DNA of 64,000 bases from Desulforhopalus sp. (lineage in GTDB: Bacteria; Desulfobacterota; Desulfobulbia; Desulfobulbales; Desulfocapsaceae). Below are positions 1-7,668 of the stretch, in pieces. The notes under the pieces were generated by a model. It was not told the origin of the DNA and made no database searches. It was given only the letters and a program-made list of their open reading frames with translations. Position numbers and translations under genes: made by a program. Positions within the stretch are counted from its first letter, which is position 1, and each line of letters starts with the position of its first letter. Location of the stretch: assembly GCA_030247675.1 (NCBI GenBank), contig JAOTRX010000002.1, positions 682,001 to 746,000 on the forward strand. The letters run 5' to 3'.

Positions 1-157
1 CCATTTTTTCTAAGTCGTCGACTCCCTGTTTGATGAACCGGGGAATGATCAGCTGGAGAAAGTCAACGAGGATAAGCGCCGCCAGACCGCCGGCAACGCG
101 CAGACCATGACGGCGGAAAGAGGGGAAAAGAAGGTCGCGAATTTGGGGAAAGGCCAT
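1..157 (-). CDS. ABC exporter, N-terminal fragment (cut by window edge)
   Basis: Reading leftward from the ATG at 157, about 52 codons stay open to the window edge. The peptide starts MAFPQIRDLLFPSFRRHG and continues with a hydrophobic helix containing VDFLQLIIPRFIKQGVDDL. An arginine-rich amphipathic start followed by a first helix ending in a PR-IK-VDDL-like stretch is typical of the transmembrane half of MsbA/ABCB-type exporters, which carry their ATPase domain C-terminally. Neither the ATPase nor the substrate can be seen, so export of lipid, peptide or drug is open. No strong ribosome-binding site precedes the ATG, and an in-frame TTG near 205 is an alternative start. The gene is divergent from the TauE/SafE permease. 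Confidence 0.6.
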   Translation of the reverse strand, partial: MAFPQIRDLLFPSFRRHGLRVAGGLAALILVDFLQLIIPRFIKQGVDDLEKM

Positions 158-462
158 CCGTTTACTGCTGTCGCGGCGATCCGGCCTGGAGGTAGTGCTG
201 TTCAAACGTTCGCCCCGATGCTCAAATGCGAAAAGGTTGAGAGAAAGGTAGTACGCCATCTACGGTTTTTTGACCATGGGAGATAATAAGAACCGTTTGC
301 CGGAAAGTCACTGGGAAATCGGCAGGCTTCCCGGCAAGTCGATGGCGTCCGGTGCTTCGGCGGCCCAGGCCGGGTCTTGCAAATTTTCGGGGTCGAGGGT
401 AGAGTAACCGGCTTCGCCACCGCCGGGGTGGCACCTGAACAATATGCTCGAAAGGAAAAAAG
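158..462. other. Divergent intergenic region, no gene seen
   Basis: These 305 bases separate the leftward ABC exporter from the rightward TauE/SafE gene and must hold both promoters. I see no convincing coding frame, no strong hairpin and no clear operator. A short run of AAGGAAAA just before 463 may serve as the ribosome-binding site of the permease. Confidence 0.5.
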
Positions 463-1260
463 ATGCTTACGACACTTGTACTCTATTGCCTGGTTGGCGG
501 GGTTGCCGGGATCCTTGCCGGTCTCTTGGGAATCGGCGGCGGTCTGGTGATCGTGCCGATGCTCGTTTATGTCTTTGAACTGAATGCCTTCCCCAAGGAA
601 CTTATCATGCATCTGGCCCTGGCAACCTCCATGGCGAGCATCATGTTCACCTCGGTGTCGAGCTTTATGGCCCACCACCGCCGCGGCGCGGTACGTTGGG
701 ACGTGGTGCGGAAGATCGTCGTCGGCATCCTTGTTGGCACCTTCCTCGGTTCCTTCTACGCATCGTCGCTTTCTTCCAACTTTCTGAAGGTCTTCTTCGT
801 TATCTTTCTCTATTTCGTCGCCATCCAGATCCTTCTCGGCAAGAAACCCAAGGGCGGCCGTGACCTGCCGGGTATGGCCGGGATGTTTGCCGTTGGCAAT
901 ATCATCGGCGCCGTGTCGAGTTTTGTCGGTATCGGCGGCGGCACCCTGTCCGTGCCCTTCATGCTCTGGTGCAATATTAAGGTCCATAACGCCATCGGCA
1001 CCTCGGCGGCAATTGGCCTGCCGATCGCCGTCGCCGGCACCGTCGGCTATATCGTCGGCGGCTGGAACGCCCCCGGACTGCCTGCCTATTCCATTGGCTA
1101 CGTTTCTCTCCCCGCCCTGGTCGGCATTGCCGCGGCAAGCGTCCTTACCGCGCCGCTCGGGGTGAAGCTCGCCCACAGCCTGCCTGTCGACAAGCTGAAG
1201 AAGATATTTGCCCTTCTCCTCTTTGTTGTCGCCACCAAGATGCTGGTCAGCGTTCTCTAG
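463..1260 (+). CDS. TauE/SafE family sulfite/anion exporter
   Basis: The 265-residue product is an inner-membrane permease of the TauE/SafE (DUF81) family. It has about eight hydrophobic helices and the family's internal duplication: GLLGIGGGLVIVP near residue 22 is echoed by VGIGGGTLSVPF near residue 155. Family members export sulfite, sulfoacetate or other small sulfur and organic anions; the substrate cannot be read from sequence. The length matches the family (about 250-270 residues). The ATG follows a purine-rich AAGGAAAAAAG. It stands alone, 281 bp ahead of the nitrate reductase operon, so a link to that operon is only positional. Confidence 0.88.
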   Translation: MLTTLVLYCLVGGVAGILAGLLGIGGGLVIVPMLVYVFELNAFPKELIMHLALATSMASIMFTSVSSFMAHHRRGAVRWDVVRKIVVGILVGTFLGSFYASSLSSNFLKVFFVIFLYFVAIQILLGKKPKGGRDLPGMAGMFAVGNIIGAVSSFVGIGGGTLSVPFMLWCNIKVHNAIGTSAAIGLPIAVAGTVGYIVGGWNAPGLPAYSIGYVSLPALVGIAAASVLTAPLGVKLAHSLPVDKLKKIFALLLFVVATKMLVSVL

Positions 1261-1445
1261 GATCCTCACCGGGAAAGCGGTGATTGTCGCGGTTTCCCCG
1301 TTTCTTCCGCAGTTTGCATCGCCAAATATCTTTCCTTGCCGGCTGAAAGTTTTTGCCTTTTATCAATTATTCTCTGGAACATTTTCAGGAAAATAAATAA
1401 GATTTTCATTGAAAACGAGCAAAAGAGTTCATCAGGTGTCTCTCT

Positions 1446-1459
1446 TTGACCTAGGTCAA
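1446..1459. promoter_or_regulatory. CRP/FNR-type (HcpR/DNR-like) operator upstream of napD
   Basis: The sequence TTGACCTAGGTCAA is a perfect 14-bp palindrome centred about 90 bp upstream of the napD start. It fits TTGAC-N4-GTCAA, the motif known for HcpR in sulfate reducers and close to the DNR/NNR motifs, which control nitrosative-stress and nitrogen-oxide respiration genes. Its position at the head of a nitrate reductase operon makes control by such a regulator likely. The regulator gene is not in the window. Confidence 0.6.
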
Positions 1460-1541
1460 GGAATTCACCGGGGCAGTGTGTCAGGATCGAGGACATGTGA
1501 CAGGTTCGCAGTTCTTTCGCCATTCAACCACACGAGGTGCC

Positions 1542-1781
1542 ATGCCGATCTTCAGTTATCTCGCCATCCCCGTGGGTGGGGCCAAGGAATCCCTTCGTGC
1601 CGAACTCGCGTCTCTTGCCCATTGTCATGTTATTCCCGCCGCGAACCGCGACGTAGTAGTTCTTGTTACCGACACACCGGACGAAACCACCGAAGAAGCT
1701 CTCCAGGAAGCTCTGAAGAGGCTGCAGCACCTGCAGTCTCTCAGCCTGGCCTTTGGCTACGATGAAAAACAGGGAAAATGA
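1542..1781 (+). CDS. napD: NapD-like maturation chaperone of periplasmic nitrate reductase
   Basis: This 79-residue cytoplasmic protein has the size and ferredoxin-like pattern of NapD, which binds the twin-arginine leader of NapA and delays export until the molybdenum cofactor is loaded. The start MPIFSYLAIPV, the central VIPAANRDVVVLVTD strand pair and a helix rich in Glu and Leu fit the family. The ATG at 1542 was chosen because CGAGGTGC lies just upstream; an in-frame ATG at 1476 would add 22 residues unlike any NapD. The stop at 1779-1781 lies 7 bp before the napA start, so the two are co-transcribed. The HcpR/DNR-like palindrome lies about 90 bp upstream. Confidence 0.82.
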   Translation: MPIFSYLAIPVGGAKESLRAELASLAHCHVIPAANRDVVVLVTDTPDETTEEALQEALKRLQHLQSLSLAFGYDEKQGK

Positions 1782-1788
1782 GGTGATC

Positions 1789-4107
1789 ATGAAACTCGAC
1801 AGACGACAATTTGTTCTCAGTGCAGCGGCAAGCAGTGCCATGGCGGCGGCGGGGGCGCTTTTCCCCGGAGTCAGCTTTGCCGATTGGCCAAAGATTACCG
1901 GCAATTCCGGCGTTGTCTCGTGGAAGAAGGCGCCTTGCCGGTTTTGTGGCACCGGCTGCGGCGTGCTGGTTGGCGTCGTCGACGGCCGGGCGGTGGCGGT
2001 GAAGGGTGACCCGAACTGCAGCGTCAACAAGGGTCTGTGCTGTATGAAGGGCTACCATTCCGTCCAGGCTCTGTATGGCGCCGACCGGATCACTAAGGCA
2101 AAGATCAGGAAAAACGGCGAGATGGTCGAGGTGCCAATCGCCGAGGCCCTCGACTTGGTGGCCCAGAAACTGAAGGAAACCCGCGACAAATACGGCAAGG
2201 ATTCGGTGGCGGTCTACGGTTCCGGGCAGTGGACCATCCCTGATGGTTACGTCGCCTCGAAACTCTTCAAGGGCTGTCTCGGCACCAACAACGTCGAGGC
2301 CAACGCCCGGCTGTGCATGTCGAGTGCCGTCACCGGCTTCATGACCTCCTTCGGTATCGACGAACCGATGGGCTGCTATGAGGATATCGACAACGCCGAT
2401 GTCTTTGTCACCTGGGGCAACAACATGGCGGAGATGCATCCGGTGCTCTTCTCGCGAATGATCGCCAACCGCAAGCGCCGCAAGGGTGTGCGAATCATCG
2501 ACTTCGCTACCCGTCGCACCCGTACCAGCCTGGCGGCCGACAAGTCGATCCTCTTTAAACCGCAGACCGATCTGGCCGTGGCCAATGCCATCTGTCATGA
2601 AATTATCGCCAACGGCTGGGTGAATAGCAGTTTCCTTGCCGATCACGTCTCCTTCCACAAGGGCAAGACCAATATCGGCTACGGCACCGAGGACCATTTT
2701 GCCTTCACCGATCAGATGGAGAATATCGATTTTGAGCAGTTTAAGAAATTCCTTGCCGATTATACCCCGGAAAAGGTCGAGAAGATCTCCGGGGTCTCGG
2801 CCAAGGACATCAAGTACCTTGCCTCCCTGTATGGCGACCCGTCCCTGAAGGTGACCTCCTTCTGGTGCATGGGTATGAACCAGCACACCCGCGGCACCTG
2901 GATCAATAACCTTGTTTACAATATTCACCTCCTCGTCGGCAAGATCTCCACACCGGGCAACGGACCGTTCTCGCTGACCGGCCAGCCGAGCGCCTGCGGC
3001 ACGGTACGCGAGGTCGGCACCTTAACCCATGCCCTGCCGCACGGCACGGTAATGAACGAACACGACCGGCAAATGGCCGCCGAGATCTGGAATGTGCCGG
3101 TGGGGAACATCGACCCAAAACCAACCTATCACACGGTGGAGATGTTCCGGGCCCTTGACCGCGGTGATATCAAATTCATCTGGATCCAGGTGACCAATCC
3201 AATGGTCACCATGCCCAACCTCAAGCGCTACCGCAACGGCGCCCTGAAGGAGGACCGCTTTGTCGTCGTTTCGGACGTCTATCCGACGCCGACCACCGAC
3301 GTCGCCGACGTCATTCTGCCGGCGGCGATGTGGGTCGAGAAGGAGGGGATGTTTGGCAATTCCGAACGGCGCACCCAGCATTTCGCCCAGATCGTCGATC
3401 CGCCGGGAGAGGCGATGTCCGATACCTGGCAGCTGATCGAGGTGGCGAGGCGGCTTGGCTTTGAAAAGCAGTTTCCGTGGGGACAGGACGAGTATATCGG
3501 CAAGATTTGGGAGGAATACCGCCGCTTCCACGCCGGGCCGAAGCACGAGATGGCACCGTACAAGGTGCTGCGCGAGCGTTCCGGAGTGCAGTGGCCCTTT
3601 GTCAATGGCAAGGAAACCCGCTGGCGCTTCAACCCCAAGTACGATCCGGCCTGCAGCAACGGCAAGGACTTCCATTTTTATGGCAACAAGGACGACTGTG
3701 CCTGGATCTGGGCCCGTCCCTACGAGCCGGCCGCCGAGTCACCGGACGGCGAGTATCCTTTCTGGCTGAACACCGGCCGGGTCATCGAACACTGGCATAC
3801 CGGCAGCATGACCCGCCGCGTTCCGGTGCTCCACAACGCCGTGCCCTCGTCCTATGTTGAGCTCAATCCGGAGGACGCCGCCGAACTGGGGGTGGTGAAC
3901 GGTGAGAAGGTGAAGATCATTTCCCGCAGAGGGAGCATTGTCATGCCCGCGCAAATCAATGGCCGTGGCGTGCCACCGCGAGGCATGGTCTTCGTGCCGT
4001 TCTTTGACGAGAGCTATCTTATCAACGAGGTTACCCTCGATGCCTTCTGCCCGATTTCCAAGCAGCCGGACTATAAGAAATGTGCGGTCAGACTGGAGAA
4101 AGCGTGA
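1789..4107 (+). CDS. napA: Periplasmic nitrate reductase catalytic subunit NapA
   Basis: This 772-residue molybdopterin oxidoreductase reduces nitrate to nitrite in the periplasm. It begins with a twin-arginine leader (MKLDRRQFVLSAAASS). Next comes the [4Fe-4S] motif C50-x2-C53-x3-C57-x27-C85, then the NARLCMSSAV segment whose Cys176 aligns with the molybdenum-ligating cysteine of NapA. The segment NPMVTMPNLKRYR and the C-terminal dinucleotide-binding domain complete the family pattern. The ATG at 1789 is preceded by GAGGTG and puts the Tat motif at the N-terminus. Two adjacent cysteines (84 and 85) occupy the last cluster position, where many NapA have Asn-Cys. The stop overlaps the next start by one base. 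A formate dehydrogenase-like role is less likely because of napD and the NapB-like partner. Confidence 0.9.
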   Translation: MKLDRRQFVLSAAASSAMAAAGALFPGVSFADWPKITGNSGVVSWKKAPCRFCGTGCGVLVGVVDGRAVAVKGDPNCSVNKGLCCMKGYHSVQALYGADRITKAKIRKNGEMVEVPIAEALDLVAQKLKETRDKYGKDSVAVYGSGQWTIPDGYVASKLFKGCLGTNNVEANARLCMSSAVTGFMTSFGIDEPMGCYEDIDNADVFVTWGNNMAEMHPVLFSRMIANRKRRKGVRIIDFATRRTRTSLAADKSILFKPQTDLAVANAICHEIIANGWVNSSFLADHVSFHKGKTNIGYGTEDHFAFTDQMENIDFEQFKKFLADYTPEKVEKISGVSAKDIKYLASLYGDPSLKVTSFWCMGMNQHTRGTWINNLVYNIHLLVGKISTPGNGPFSLTGQPSACGTVREVGTLTHALPHGTVMNEHDRQMAAEIWNVPVGNIDPKPTYHTVEMFRALDRGDIKFIWIQVTNPMVTMPNLKRYRNGALKEDRFVVVSDVYPTPTTDVADVILPAAMWVEKEGMFGNSERRTQHFAQIVDPPGEAMSDTWQLIEVARRLGFEKQFPWGQDEYIGKIWEEYRRFHAGPKHEMAPYKVLRERSGVQWPFVNGKETRWRFNPKYDPACSNGKDFHFYGNKDDCAWIWARPYEPAAESPDGEYPFWLNTGRVIEHWHTGSMTRRVPVLHNAVPSSYVELNPEDAAELGVVNGEKVKIISRRGSIVMPAQINGRGVPPRGMVFVPFFDESYLINEVTLDAFCPISKQPDYKKCAVRLEKA

Positions 4108-4757
4108 TGAAAAGACATGTTCAGCGAAAGCGGCGAATGTGTGCCGCCGCCCTCTGGTGCCTGGCATCTCTCTGTTTCGCCGGGAATGGGGCCTTTGCCG
4201 CGGGTAACGAGGGCGGCGATTTTGACCACCAGGGCGACAAACTCTTCAACGCCTATAACACGGTGCCCGAACCCTATACCAATGCCGATTCGGGAGGGCG
4301 CAATCTTGTCGGCTTCTACGAGTTGCGCCAGTATCCCGGCTCGCCGCCGCGCATCCCGCATAAGACCGACTTGACCGTCGGCGGCACCGCCAGCGACTGC
4401 CTGGCCTGCCATGGCAAGGGCGGCTACAGCGCCGAGTTCGGCAAGTTCGCGCCGGTGACCCCGCACCCGGAAAACACCCTGTGCTACCAGTGCCATACCC
4501 AGAAGGTGACGGATGAACCCTTTGTGGCGAGCACCTGGCAGTCGATCGAGACACCGCGACTCGGCCGAACGTTCCTTGGCGGCTCACCACCGCCGGTGCC
4601 GCACACTCTGCAGCTGCGCGAAAACTGCATCGCCTGCCACACCGGACCTGGGGCGGTGACGGAGATCCGTGTCGAGCATGTGTCGCGGGGCAACTGCCGG
4701 CAGTGTCACGTGCCGGCCAGCCAGCAGGAGCCCTTCCGGGAGTTTACCAGGAAGTAG
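4107..4757 (+). CDS. Tetrahaem NapB-like electron-transfer cytochrome (tandem duplication)
   Basis: The 216-residue exported cytochrome has a basic N-terminus and a Sec signal peptide ending near residue 31. Four CxxCH sites lie at residues 98-102, 126-130, 174-178 and 197-201. Classical NapB has two haems. Here two NapB-like units follow each other: PPRIPH...CLACH...CYQCH...DEPFV, and then PPPVPH...CIACH...CRQCHVP...QEPF. The second unit most resembles ordinary NapB, including the CHVP ending. It probably hands electrons to NapA in the periplasm. The ATG overlaps the napA stop (TGATGA) and has GGAGAA upstream. The duplication is seen directly; the electron route is inferred. Confidence 0.82.
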   Translation: MKRHVQRKRRMCAAALWCLASLCFAGNGAFAAGNEGGDFDHQGDKLFNAYNTVPEPYTNADSGGRNLVGFYELRQYPGSPPRIPHKTDLTVGGTASDCLACHGKGGYSAEFGKFAPVTPHPENTLCYQCHTQKVTDEPFVASTWQSIETPRLGRTFLGGSPPPVPHTLQLRENCIACHTGPGAVTEIRVEHVSRGNCRQCHVPASQQEPFREFTRK

Positions 4758-4765
4758 GGCAGGGG

Positions 4766-4816
4766 AGCCCGGGACTTGTCGGGCTGTTGGTTTGCAGCGC
4801 CTCGCAGAGATGAGGC
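4766..4816. repeat. Two intercistronic hairpins between cytochrome genes
   Basis: The 74-bp gap between the two cytochrome genes holds two perfect small inverted repeats: AGCCCG (4766-4771) with CGGGCT (4780-4785), and GCCTC (4799-4803) with GAGGC (4812-4816). Neither has a T-run, so termination is unlikely. They may adjust mRNA stability between operon segments or be a REP-type remnant. Confidence 0.45.
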
Positions 4817-4831
4817 TACAGGCGGGTTACT

Positions 4832-5443
4832 ATGAAAACAATGAGTTACAATACAATTGCGGTGCTGCTCGTGGCCCTGATGCTGGCTATAGCCGGCCAG
4901 GGGTCGGCCAGCGACACCACATTTCTCGACACGGTAAAGGCGGCGACCGATAAGTATGACGGACGTGGTGTCCAGCAGGTGCAGCAGGTTGTCCAGCCGA
5001 CGGTGCTTGCCAAGGAAGAGGGGCAGAGCGGGCCTTTCCGGGTTTTGGCGCGTAAGCAGGAAATCGGCCGTTTTGTCTGCAGCAGCTGCCACGACGGCAA
5101 GACGGTCCTGGCACAAAACGCCACCAACCTTACCCATGGCGACGTTGTCGTCCGCCACGGCCAGGAGGGCAGCGGCCTTGCCTGTGTTGACTGCCACCAC
5201 CCGGAAGACCGCGATTTTCTCGAAGATAAAAAGGGTAACAAGATCGACTATGACCACAGCTACCAGCTCTGCGGCCAATGCCATTTCCGCCAGAAGCGCG
5301 ACTGGCTTGGCGGTGCCCATGGTAAACGGGTGGAATACTGGGCAGGGGACCGGGTGGTGTTCAACTGCACGACCTGCCATAACCCACATGCACCGCGCTT
5401 TGCCAAGCGTTTTCCGGCCACCTATTCGGTGCCGACGAATTGA
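4832..5443 (+). CDS. Periplasmic tetrahaem c-type cytochrome
   Basis: This 203-residue protein has an N-terminal signal peptide (cleavage near GQGSAS, residue 27) and four CxxCH sites at residues 83-87, 118-122, 147-151 and 179-183. The last part (WLGGAHGKRVEYW...CTTCHNPHAPRF) resembles cytochrome c3/c7-like subunits that sit beside NrfC/NrfD quinol oxidoreductase modules. It is not NapC-like: no membrane anchor remains after signal cleavage. In this operon it probably takes electrons from the membrane FeS/NrfD module and passes them to the NapB-like protein, much as NapM does in Desulfovibrio nap clusters. That role is inferred. The stop lies 11 bp before the next start. Confidence 0.75.
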   Translation: MKTMSYNTIAVLLVALMLAIAGQGSASDTTFLDTVKAATDKYDGRGVQQVQQVVQPTVLAKEEGQSGPFRVLARKQEIGRFVCSSCHDGKTVLAQNATNLTHGDVVVRHGQEGSGLACVDCHHPEDRDFLEDKKGNKIDYDHSYQLCGQCHFRQKRDWLGGAHGKRVEYWAGDRVVFNCTTCHNPHAPRFAKRFPATYSVPTN

Positions 5444-5454
5444 CGGGGGATCCC

Positions 5455-6435
5455 ATGCGTACACCTGATAACGACCACGAAAACGACAAGGATCCCAGCT
5501 GTCCCGCCGAATCCCTGTCGGGCGACAGCAGCCGCCGGGCATTTCTCAAGAACCTCTCCATCGGCGCCGCGGCGGCCGGTGCGGCGCTGATGACCGGCTG
5601 CGTGCCCGGTGCCGACGCCGCGGCAAACGGTGAGATGCGCCTGCGCTGGCAAGAGTTCTTCAAAAAGAATTACCGGTTGATGACCCAGGAAGAAAAGGAC
5701 GCGACCGTCGACCGGTTGGAGCGGCTGGCGGCTTTGAACGACGACCTCGATCTGCAGATCGGCAGTGAGCCGCCGCTGCCAAAGGTGCTCTACGGCTATG
5801 CCTTCAACATCACCCGCTGCGAGGGCTTTATGGAGTGCGTCACCGCCTGCATCAAGGAAAACAACCTCGACAGGAAGACCCACACCCAATATATCCGCAT
5901 CTTTGAAATGGAACCTGGCCAGCTCGATCCGAGTACCGGTGACGGCAAGTTCTTCCACGAGGTGCCGGTCGACAACAAGTTCTACATGGGCACCCAGTGC
6001 TTCCACTGCGAAAACGCCCCGTGCACCAAGGCCTGCCCGACCAAGGCCACCTGGAAGGAACCGGACGGCATCGTCGTCGTCGACTACGACTGGTGCATCG
6101 GCTGCCGCTACTGCCAGGCAGCCTGTCCGTATTTCGGCAGGCGCTTCAACTGGGGCAAGCCCGAGATCCCCCGGGACGAGATCACCACCAAGCAGCACTA
6201 TCTCGGCAACCGTCTGCGGCCGGTCGGCAAGATGGAGAAGTGCACCTTCTGTATCCAGCGGACGCGCAAGGGCCGGTTGCCGGCCTGTGTCGAGGCCTGC
6301 CCGACCGGTTCGCGGGTCTTCGGCAACCTCCTCGACCCGGACAGTGAGATCCGCTACGTACTCAAGCACAAGAAGGTCTTCCGGATGAAGGAAGAACTCG
6401 GTACCGAGCCGAAATTCTGGTATTTCATCGATTGA
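5455..6435 (+). CDS. Tat-exported NrfC/ActB2-like iron-sulfur protein
   Basis: The 326-residue protein opens with a polar leader, then SRRAFLKNL and a hydrophobic stretch, a twin-arginine signal that ends near a lipobox-like TGC (residue 49). Four ferredoxin-like cysteine clusters follow. Three are complete (C182/185/190/194, C214/217/220/224, C263/266/278/282). The first reads C122-EGFME-C128-VTA-C132 and has Phe125 where a second cysteine is expected, so it may bind [3Fe-4S] or nothing. Such proteins relay electrons between an NrfD quinol-oxidising subunit and periplasmic cytochromes. ATG at 5455 follows GGGGGA; the upstream TTG at 5440 overlaps the previous stop and was not used. Electron direction here (quinol to nitrate) is inferred from napA. 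Confidence 0.83.
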   Translation: MRTPDNDHENDKDPSCPAESLSGDSSRRAFLKNLSIGAAAAGAALMTGCVPGADAAANGEMRLRWQEFFKKNYRLMTQEEKDATVDRLERLAALNDDLDLQIGSEPPLPKVLYGYAFNITRCEGFMECVTACIKENNLDRKTHTQYIRIFEMEPGQLDPSTGDGKFFHEVPVDNKFYMGTQCFHCENAPCTKACPTKATWKEPDGIVVVDYDWCIGCRYCQAACPYFGRRFNWGKPEIPRDEITTKQHYLGNRLRPVGKMEKCTFCIQRTRKGRLPACVEACPTGSRVFGNLLDPDSEIRYVLKHKKVFRMKEELGTEPKFWYFID

Positions 6436-6453
6436 TTGCAAAAAAGGACGGTT

Positions 6454-7668
6454 ATGAGCACACATCCGAATAAAAACCTGAAGACCTTTATCGTTGATGT
6501 CTTTCGCTGGAACCTGCGGGGCGGCATCGGCTTTCAGCTGTTCCGTCTGCTTACCCTCGGCTGCATCGGTCTGGGCATCTACGCCTATTCCTTCCAGGCG
6601 CGCTTCGGCCTATCGGTGACCGGCATGAACGATATCGTCAGCTGGGGCTTTTATATCTCAAACTTCACCTTTCTCGTTGGCGTGGCGGCGGCCGCGGTCA
6701 TGCTCATCCTTCCCGCCTATGTCTTCCATGACCCCAATTTCCACCGGGTAGTGATCATCGGCGAGGGGGTGGCGGTGGGGGCCCTGGTCATGTGCCTGTC
6801 CTTTATCGTTGTTGATCTCGGCGGACCGTTGCAGGCCTGGCACCTTATTCCCGGTATCGGGCTTTTTAACTTTCCTTCGTCAATCCTCGCCTGGGACGTA
6901 TTGGTTTTGAACGGTTATCTGCTTTTGAACGGCCTGGTGCCCGCTTATATCCTCTACAGCCACTATATGGGGCGCAAGGCCAACGAAAAGCTGTACCGGC
7001 CCTTTGTCTTTCTGTCGATCTTCTGGGCCTTCTCGATCCACATGGTCACCGCCTTCTTGTACCAGGGGCTGCCGGCCCGGCCGTTTTGGAACAACCCACT
7101 GATGGGACCGCGCTTTCTCGCCTCCGCCTTTGCCGCGGGACCTGCCTTGATCGCCCTGATCCTGGCGGTAATTCACAGCTTCACCTCCTACAAGATCGAC
7201 CGTAGTGTCTTCAATAAACTGCGGCTGATAATCGTCATTTCGGCAATCATCAACCTGCTCATGCTGTTTTCCGAGATCTTCAAGGAATTCTATTTCCCAA
7301 CCCATCATTCGAGCGCCGCCGTCTACCTGTTTTTCGGTATGGACGGCCACACCTCGCTGGTGCCGTGGATCTGGACCTCGGTCTGTGTCAATGTACTCGC
7401 CACCCTGGTACTCGCCTTTAATCCCGGCAAAAACAACCCGAAGGTTCTGCTCCCTGCCTGCGTCTGTCTCTTTGTCGCCATCTGGATGGAAAAGGGCATT
7501 GGACTCATTGTCCCAGGGCTTATCCCCTCACCACTTGGTGAAGTGGTAGATTATCTCCCCACCTGGGTCGAGCTGTCGGTGACCCTTGGCATTCTTGCCC
7601 TAGGAATCACCGTGGTTTCATGGTTGATCCGGGCGGCACTTATTATTGAGGAACGCTACGAGGGATAG
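6454..7668 (+). CDS. NrfD/PsrC-family quinol oxidoreductase membrane subunit
   Basis: A 404-residue integral membrane protein with about ten hydrophobic helices, of the NrfD/PsrC/DsrP/ActC family. These subunits oxidise or reduce quinones and contact an NrfC-type FeS protein. Helix loops with AWHLIPGIGLFNFPSS and conserved His/Asp/Glu positions fit the family. It ends the nap operon and replaces NapC or NapGH, the usual quinol-linking proteins of nap systems. The ATG at 6454 follows AAAGGACG; a TTG at 6436 would add six residues. No other quinol-oxidising protein is encoded nearby, which makes this the probable entry point of electrons to nitrate. Confidence 0.86.
   Translation: MSTHPNKNLKTFIVDVFRWNLRGGIGFQLFRLLTLGCIGLGIYAYSFQARFGLSVTGMNDIVSWGFYISNFTFLVGVAAAAVMLILPAYVFHDPNFHRVVIIGEGVAVGALVMCLSFIVVDLGGPLQAWHLIPGIGLFNFPSSILAWDVLVLNGYLLLNGLVPAYILYSHYMGRKANEKLYRPFVFLSIFWAFSIHMVTAFLYQGLPARPFWNNPLMGPRFLASAFAAGPALIALILAVIHSFTSYKIDRSVFNKLRLIIVISAIINLLMLFSEIFKEFYFPTHHSSAAVYLFFGMDGHTSLVPWIWTSVCVNVLATLVLAFNPGKNNPKVLLPACVCLFVAIWMEKGIGLIVPGLIPSPLGEVVDYLPTWVELSVTLGILALGITVVSWLIRAALIIEERYEG

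Noticed and set aside
202..1269. Long minus-strand open frame (355 codons) opposite the TauE/SafE permease
   Set aside because: It is the antisense shadow of a G+C-rich membrane protein gene; its product is polar, of low complexity and matches no family, while the plus strand encodes a clear TauE/SafE protein.
1741..2928. 395-codon minus-strand frame opposite napA
   Set aside because: Antisense shadow of napA; the opposite strand has the Tat leader, FeS motif and molybdenum Cys.
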